In this document: positions 5,504 to 9,124 of the stretch, one piece after another
Layout: each line of letters begins with the position of its first letter
Position numbering within the stretch: position 1 is the stretch's first letter
Source: Theionarchaea archaeon
GTDB lineage: Archaea; Methanobacteriota_B; Thermococci; Methanofastidiosales; SZ-28-30
Direction of reading: 5' to 3'
NCBI GenBank assembly: GCA_018992685.1
Contig: JACVGT010000017.1
Coordinates: 1 to 9,124, forward strand
Length of the DNA stretch: 9,124 nucleotides
Program-made: the position numbers and the translations under genes
The notes under the pieces: model-generated
What the model was told of the DNA's origin: nothing
Seen by the model: the letters and a program-made list of their open reading frames with translations, nothing else
The model's database searches: none

Positions 5504-7759
5504 ATGAAAAGGATTATGGGTATACTCTTTTTAGTTTTCCTGATTTCGCCTCCGCTCATTGTGCCTGCTTTCGAGAGCACTCAGGACTACTCGTTCAGGC
5601 TGGCTTGGGATGGGCCTCCCCGCACATCTTCAACAACATTTTTTGATGACATTACTGATGATGGACTCCAGGAGATCATGTATTCAGAGAAAGATGAAGA
5701 TGGTACTCTCTTCTTTACCGCTCTGGACACTTATGGAACCACGCTCTGGAGGGTTCCCCTTGAGGGATCTCTCCTGTGGTATATCTCCAAGGACATTGAT
5801 GACAACGGTCTGAGAGAGGTCTTCCTCATAACGCGCATGACCTCGACATCTGAAGAAAGAGCATCCGGTGTAGGACTGCGACGAATCTGGTGCTTCGACA
5901 CGGATGGTGTCCTCCTGTGGACTCATGATATGACCGTTGACCCCATGTGGGACGGGACATGGTTCAAGCGCTTCAGTCACGGTGGCTTCCTGGATAGTGA
6001 TGGAGATGGATACAAAGAATGTGTGATAGGTAATGTATTTCTTGATGACGATGGGACCGTCCTGGAAGTGTATGGTGACGAGTATTCCTACAGTGGGGGT
6101 GTTTATCAAGACCGCGATACTGAAGTACTATTCATATTCGTAAGAGAGACTGCAACGTCCTCCCTTGGAGAGTACACCTTTTGTTGCAGCATCTGCCACC
6201 CTGATGGAACAGAGCTCTGGCACAAAGAGGTTTCAGAATACACAATTCCTGCACTCCTTAAAGCTGGAGACACAACCCGGCTCTTCCTCGTACAGATTAA
6301 TAAGATGACAGAAATAGACCTCCACACCTTTGAAGAAACTGTCGTCCCTCTTCGTGTGGAGGGAAGATACATACCTGCTCTGCCAGAAATGGAAAGTATA
6401 GATGTAGATGGCGACGGCAAACATGAGTTTGTTGTTACAGCTGGGGATGTGAGTGACTTCGGGAGAGCTGCCGTTCTGGTCTATGATGAGAGCCTTCATC
6501 TGCTCTGGAGCTATACTGGTCCCAACTTTTCCTGCGAGATCAAAGATCTTGATGGAAATGGAACCTGTGAACTCTGCTTGTCTTACTGTCGTCATTTTTC
6601 TGCTTCTGGTCTTAATCCTTCATTTTTCCAGGTACTAGACTATGGCAGGTCTGAAAGGTGGAGAATCCTCTTCGATGATTGTTACGATTCCCCGAATTTT
6701 CTCGATATTGATGCAGATGGGAAAATAGAGATCATCATGGAGATGGATTTCACGCCTGAAGAAAAAGAACCGCGGTATCTGTACATTTTTGGGTCTGAAG
6801 GAGAAATGGAAAAGCAGATCAAGGTTCCCTTTGGGGGATCCCGGGATTTTGAGGATCTGGATGGTGATGGAGACCTTGATATATTCTATAACGTGAGAAA
6901 TGAAGGCGTATATGTGTACAGCAACACGAGAATTCAAGGTCTACTTGACAGCATATCCGGAGGAGAACCTCTTGAAGAGGTTGCCCTCGGGAACAGGGGA
7001 TTCAGGAGGGATAACGTGCCACCCATCTCACTGTACTGCGAGTACCAGAAGATTAAGGAGTTTTTCGATTATCCCCTTTCTGCTCCACTTCCGTACAGGA
7101 GGAAGATGGTCATCATCTTGAGCATACCTCTCATTCTGGGCCTGATTTTCTGCTATCACCTGGTTAGAGTGCTCAAGAAGGAGGAAAGTGACTGGGAGCC
7201 CTTGTGGGAATTTAAGAAGATCATACCGTATACATTGCTCCTGCTGGTAGCACCTGTTGGGTTGTTATACTTCATCTACAAGATTAGAAGGTCTACTGAA
7301 GAACTCAAGAACGCTCTGGGGTTCATGCGAATCAGGAGAAGACAACTCGTGGTCTCTGGAGCTGTGGGATTGATCTTTGGCCTGATCACCTGGGGAGCAA
7401 TCTACCTTAATGCTGTGAGTGTAGATCTCGGATTCAGAACAGAGAGCCAGCGAATAGTACTTTCAGTGGCAGTCCTTTCACTTGCGGTAGTTGCAAGCTT
7501 TGTGGAAGAAATCCTGTTTTCCGGGTATTTGTATCCGGTCGTGAGAAAGAGAATGGGGAGCTCGCGAGGGATCATCTTGACCGCTGCGGTGTTTGCCGTC
7601 CTCAATGTACAGGTGGTCTTGATTCCACTGTTTTTCGTACAGGCAATGATAAAAACCTACGCCTATGAGAGAACTCATTGCATCTGCATTCCCATGATCA
7701 TCCACGTCATCAACAATGCTCTCATTCTGGCTGGAACTATTCTGGTACTCGTAACGTAG
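5504..7759 (+). CDS. FG-GAP/EF-hand-like repeat ectodomain fused to a degenerate CPBP-type membrane protease domain
   Basis: A 751-residue surface protein. Residues 1 to about 23 are a signal peptide. The ectodomain to about 530 has calcium-binding-type DxDxDG loops, as in FG-GAP/VCBS propellers: DIDDNG 97, DSDGDG 164, DVDGDG 300, DLDGNG 348, DIDADG 401, DLDGDGD 451 and a weaker DDITDDG 48. Membrane segments lie at about 535-552, 574-592, 615-636, 651-667, 690-713 and 731-750. The last part resembles the CPBP (CAAX protease/bacteriocin-processing, ABI) family. E668-E669 and H734-xxx-N738 are present. The Arg usual in EExxxR is S673, and the His of FxxxH is N701 (FAVLN). Activity is therefore doubtful, and it may be a pseudo-enzyme or a binding and sensing module. 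Start: ATG 5504, leaderless, 25 bases from its TATA box. A hairpin/T-tract terminator follows. Confidence 0.85.
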   Translation: MKRIMGILFLVFLISPPLIVPAFESTQDYSFRLAWDGPPRTSSTTFFDDITDDGLQEIMYSEKDEDGTLFFTALDTYGTTLWRVPLEGSLLWYISKDIDDNGLREVFLITRMTSTSEERASGVGLRRIWCFDTDGVLLWTHDMTVDPMWDGTWFKRFSHGGFLDSDGDGYKECVIGNVFLDDDGTVLEVYGDEYSYSGGVYQDRDTEVLFIFVRETATSSLGEYTFCCSICHPDGTELWHKEVSEYTIPALLKAGDTTRLFLVQINKMTEIDLHTFEETVVPLRVEGRYIPALPEMESIDVDGDGKHEFVVTAGDVSDFGRAAVLVYDESLHLLWSYTGPNFSCEIKDLDGNGTCELCLSYCRHFSASGLNPSFFQVLDYGRSERWRILFDDCYDSPNFLDIDADGKIEIIMEMDFTPEEKEPRYLYIFGSEGEMEKQIKVPFGGSRDFEDLDGDGDLDIFYNVRNEGVYVYSNTRIQGLLDSISGGEPLEEVALGNRGFRRDNVPPISLYCEYQKIKEFFDYPLSAPLPYRRKMVIILSIPLILGLIFCYHLVRVLKKEESDWEPLWEFKKIIPYTLLLLVAPVGLLYFIYKIRRSTEELKNALGFMRIRRRQLVVSGAVGLIFGLITWGAIYLNAVSVDLGFRTESQRIVLSVAVLSLAVVASFVEEILFSGYLYPVVRKRMGSSRGIILTAAVFAVLNVQVVLIPLFFVQAMIKTYAYERTHCICIPMIIHVINNALILAGTILVLVT

Positions 7760-7787
7760 GGTCTGCCCACACTGAAGATCGGTTCTT

Positions 7788-7825
7788 TCCTGGATTTCGG
7801 ACTCTCCAGGATATTTTCTTTCTTT
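7788..7825 (+). terminator. Hairpin plus T-rich terminator after the FG-GAP/CPBP gene
   Basis: TCCTGGA (7788-7794) and TCCAGGA (7805-7811) form a perfect 7-bp stem with a 10-base loop. A T-rich run (TATTTTCTTTCTTT, 7812-7825) follows at once. It lies 29 bases after the stop codon, and its T-tract merges into the first CRISPR half-repeat. Confidence 0.6.
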
Positions 7826-7889
7826 CAATCCTACTATCGACCTTTGGAGTTACATCGTAATCTCAGTCCTACCATAGTCTGATTTCAAC
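7822..7889 (-). CRISPR. Detached outer end of the CRISPR array: half repeat plus one full repeat
   Basis: 7860-7889 matches the array consensus at 26 of its 28 fixed positions (differences T to C at position 3 and A to G at position 7; central pair CC). 7823-7837 matches the first half (TTTCAATCCTA, then CT, then AT) and then diverges, so it is a broken repeat. The two starts are 38 bases apart instead of the normal 64-66, which implies a small deletion. The strand is given as minus because the reverse complement ends in GATTGAAAT, like archaeal crRNA 5' handles. These are the oldest, trailer-side units under that orientation. Confidence 0.65.
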
Positions 7890-7937
7890 TGGCTGGAGGG
7901 GAACCCACCGAGAAGCGCACATTTGGGGAGAATATGA

Positions 7938-8198
7938 GAGCTACCAGCACAGAGGGAGAATTCAGGAAGTGAAAATGAAGTTGATCCTAACTCTTGAGGT
8001 TTCATCCTTACAGTCACTTATGAGGACAATACTCAATGGGGAGGGGTGACAATACCTAGCAACCAAGACTACCAATGGAAGTCGCAATTGGACAGTAATG
8101 GAAACAGAATATATTATGTTAAGATTGATGGTCAGTGGGTGGAAATGCCACCTGGCTGGAAGCCTGGAGATCCGATCCCACCTCAAAATGCTATTTAA
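7938..8198 (+). pseudogene. C-terminal gene fragment with an in-frame TGA
   Basis: From just inside the left border of the candidate insertion, one frame reads with protein-like content: LPAQRENSGSENEVDPNS, then TGA (7995-7997), then GFILTVTYEDNTQWGG, and on through IYYVKIDGQWVEMPP and GWKPGDPIPPQNAI to TAA at 8196-8198. The part after the TGA is 66 codons, with alternating hydrophobic residues and aromatics typical of secreted beta-rich domains, but I do not recognise a family. There is no plausible start codon with a ribosome binding site in this frame. A frameshift from ATG 7975 (preceded by AGGAAGTGA) is an alternative reading. It is most likely a decayed or truncated end of a larger gene. 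Confidence 0.45.
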
Positions 8199-8202
8199 TA
8201 TA
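8193..8202 (+). promoter_or_regulatory. Possible TATA box for the two small ORFs
   Basis: ATTTAATATA lies about 48 bases before the ATG at 8246, so transcription would start near 8224 and leave a leader of about 20 bases carrying the GGTGA site. It lacks the CGAAACC upstream element of the other three promoters, so support is weak. Confidence 0.3.
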
Positions 8203-8245
8203 TGATCCGCAAATAACCAATTAGAAAACGAAAAGGTGAAATGTG

Positions 8246-8326
8246 ATGGATGAGATAATCCAGAGACTAGGATTGATGAACATAAACGGGAATCTCCATG
8301 ATTCTAGGAAAGAGGGAATAGCATGA
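8246..8326 (+). CDS. 26-residue small ORF, coupled to the next gene
   Basis: ATG at 8246 follows AGGTGA (8234-8239) with 6 bases between, a good archaeal ribosome binding site. The product (MDEIIQRLGLMNINGNLHDS followed by RKEGIA) is a short amphipathic, charged peptide with no membrane segment and no family I recognise. Its TGA stop overlaps the ATG of the following ORF in ATGA, the usual arrangement for translational coupling. It could be a leader peptide or small partner of the 72-residue membrane protein, or a remnant of a longer gene joined to it before a frameshift. Confidence 0.45.
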   Translation: MDEIIQRLGLMNINGNLHDSRKEGIA

Positions 8327-8541
8327 AGAAGAAACAATGGTATGTATTCGAGGCAGTTTTCTTCCTGATCTTTGTGATCTTTTATTTCGCAAGTTCAAGA
8401 CCCCCCATGAGTGATCTTCAGATTGAATCTCACCTGGATCTCGTAGCTCTGATTGACAACAGGATTGAACACGCCATAGCAACCGTTGCAATAATCATGT
8501 CAGGTGCATGCATGATCTGTTCACGATGGGCAGACAACTGA
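8323..8541 (+). CDS. Small membrane protein of unknown function (72 aa)
   Basis: ATG at 8323 is preceded by GAGGG (8312-8316) 6 bases upstream. The protein starts MKKKQWYVFE, has a strong hydrophobic segment at about 9-24 (AVFFLIFVIFYF), a hydrophilic middle (SRPPMSDLQIESHLDLVALIDNRIEHA split around residue 40), a second hydrophobic segment at about 50-64 (IATVAIIMSGACMI) and a polar end. It is thus a predicted two-pass membrane protein. No motif identifies a function. It lies in the DNA that separates the two parts of the CRISPR array, directly downstream of and overlapping the 26-codon ORF by 4 bases. Confidence 0.6.
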   Translation: MKKKQWYVFEAVFFLIFVIFYFASSRPPMSDLQIESHLDLVALIDNRIEHAIATVAIIMSGACMICSRWADN

Positions 8542-8644
8542 TACTGCTTTCTTCGAGGACAATCATGAGAAAATGTACCACTACAATTAAATCGGGAATA
8601 TACTGTGGGTAACGAGAGTTGGCAAAAGTCAATTCATCACGCAC

Positions 8645-8985
8645 ATTTCAGCCCTACAATAGTCTGTTTTCAACTATCCAGTTGCCCGTCTGTGCTGGAG
8701 TGGGTTGTAAATTTCAATCCTACAATAGTCTGATTTCAACTTGAGCTCATTCTCGAGAACACAGGAGAAATGATGAATTTCAATCCTACCATAGTCTGAT
8801 TTCAACCGGACATCAGAAAAACGCCAAGATACGGGCGTTTATTTCAATCCTATCATAGTCTGATTTCAACTACTGCCACGGTGGGAGCTGCTGTAGCCCT
8901 ACTCTATTTCAATCCTAACATAGTCTGATTTCAACCAACATCTGGGTGATTCCCAAGCTGACCGCTGCAACATTTCAATCCTATC
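8645..8985 (-). CRISPR. CRISPR array, five full repeats and one truncated repeat
   Basis: The 30-base repeats lie at 8645-8674, 8711-8740, 8777-8806, 8841-8870 and 8906-8935. A 14-base truncated repeat follows at 8972-8985. Spacers are 36, 36, 34, 35 and 36 bases. On the plus strand the repeat is ATTTCAATCCTA, two variable bases, then ATAGTCTGATTTCAAC. The central pairs are CA, CA, CC, TC, AC and TC in order. The reverse complement ends GATTGAAAT, like archaeal crRNA 5' handles, so transcription is probably leftward with the leader expected beyond 8985. The first repeat (8645) carries three further changes, as is common at the trailer end. No leader, no AT-rich flank and no cas genes are present. 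Confidence 0.93.
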
Positions 8986-9096
8986 GGAGACAAAGGCAAT
9001 CCTTCCGTAGTTATCTGACTCCATATGTGCAGAGGAAAAACTTCCTGTGTACGGGAGGGATATCATCAGGATCACCCAAACGTACTTCCTTTTCAA
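8899..9096 (-). pseudogene. Truncated PD40/TolB-type gene N-terminus fused into the CRISPR array
   Basis: TTG at 9096 stands exactly 8 bases after GGAGG (9109-9105) and is followed by AAA, as in the genes at 2820 and 2263. It opens a signal peptide (MKRKYVWVILMISLPYTGSF), a short linker and the first propeller strand GRIAFVSDR, ending at residue 39 (8980). This aligns with DNSWKLAFISGRD at the start of the propeller gene at 1844. After GATAGG the frame continues into the CRISPR repeat and a spacer, giving unrelated residues until TAG at 8899-8901. The rest of the gene is missing, so it cannot fold as a propeller. An upstream ATG at 9123 is in frame but has no visible ribosome binding site. 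Its promoter, outside the window, might now transcribe the array. Confidence 0.7.
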
Positions 9097-9124
9097 TGTG
9101 GCTTCCTCCTGCATTTTCTCCATC

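Larger units (their letters stand above)
7925..8648. other. Candidate insertion splitting the CRISPR array, bounded by GCACATTT duplication
   Basis: GCACATTT occurs at 7917-7924 and 8641-8648. In both copies ATTT stands where a CRISPR repeat should begin. Only the right copy continues as a repeat; the left continues as unrelated DNA. Removing 7925-8648 would restore the 7860 repeat, a 31-base spacer and the 8645 repeat in register. This fits a segment of 716 bases inserted with an 8-base target duplication. No transposase and no convincing terminal inverted repeats are visible (GGGGAGAAT against GTGATGAAT is weak), so a rearrangement or chance match remains possible. Confidence 0.4.

Noticed and set aside
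8041-8048. Strong Shine-Dalgarno-like GGGGTGA in the fragment at 7938-8198
   Set aside because: No start codon lies at a usable distance in any plausible frame, so it is taken as coincidence within coding-like sequence.
7962-8186. Minus-strand 74-codon ORF within the array-splitting segment
   Set aside because: It is the antisense of the coding-like fragment at 7938-8198, with unconvincing composition and no ribosome binding site.
7925-8640. Terminal inverted repeats of a transposon at the ends of the inserted segment
   Set aside because: GGGGAGAAT and GTGATGAAT agree at only 6 of 9 positions and no longer match follows, so no classical insertion sequence is claimed.

Overview
The window looks like a stretch of a euryarchaeal genome that cannot be placed more precisely from sequence alone. 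The archaeal signs are three near-identical BRE/TATA promoters (CGAAACCTTTA plus an A/T tail), Shine-Dalgarno sites close to GGAGGTGA, oligo-T terminators without strong stems, several TTG starts, surface proteins with a C-terminal membrane anchor and basic tail, and a CRISPR repeat of the archaeal type whose crRNA-sense strand ends in GATTGAAAT. No cas gene, rRNA or tRNA is visible.

Layout. Positions 1-2315 hold a minus-strand operon: a small secreted HExxH zincin (2263-1838), overlapped by 7 bases by a lipoprotein-like PD40/TolB-type beta-propeller (1844-48), and perhaps the first codons of a third gene (15-1). Divergent from it, 2405-2671 carries a short unknown reading frame broken by one in-frame TGA. 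Next come two large plus-strand genes, each with its own promoter: a secreted, membrane-anchored C25 (gingipain-like) cysteine peptidase with two Ig-like modules (2820-5168), and a protein joining an extracellular FG-GAP/EF-hand-like repeat domain to a membrane CPBP-type domain with altered active-site motifs (5504-7759). All four intact large genes appear to act at or outside the cell surface, as proteases or repeat-rich binding proteins. A joint role in extracellular protein or peptide processing is an inference from this mix.

From 7822 to the end the window is a worn and rearranged CRISPR region. A half repeat and one full repeat (7822-7889) are separated by about 0.75 kb from the main array (8645-8985). 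The intervening DNA holds a C-terminal gene fragment with an in-frame TGA and two overlapping small ORFs (26 and 72 codons). It is flanked by an 8-base direct duplication, GCACATTT, which sits exactly at a spacer/repeat border, so it may have been inserted into the array. The other end of the array, where the leader should lie, is cut in mid-repeat and joined to the N-terminus of a second PD40-type gene (9096 to about 8980) through the shared six bases GATAGG. The array is therefore leaderless, probably cannot acquire new spacers, and has repeats that vary at two central bases.
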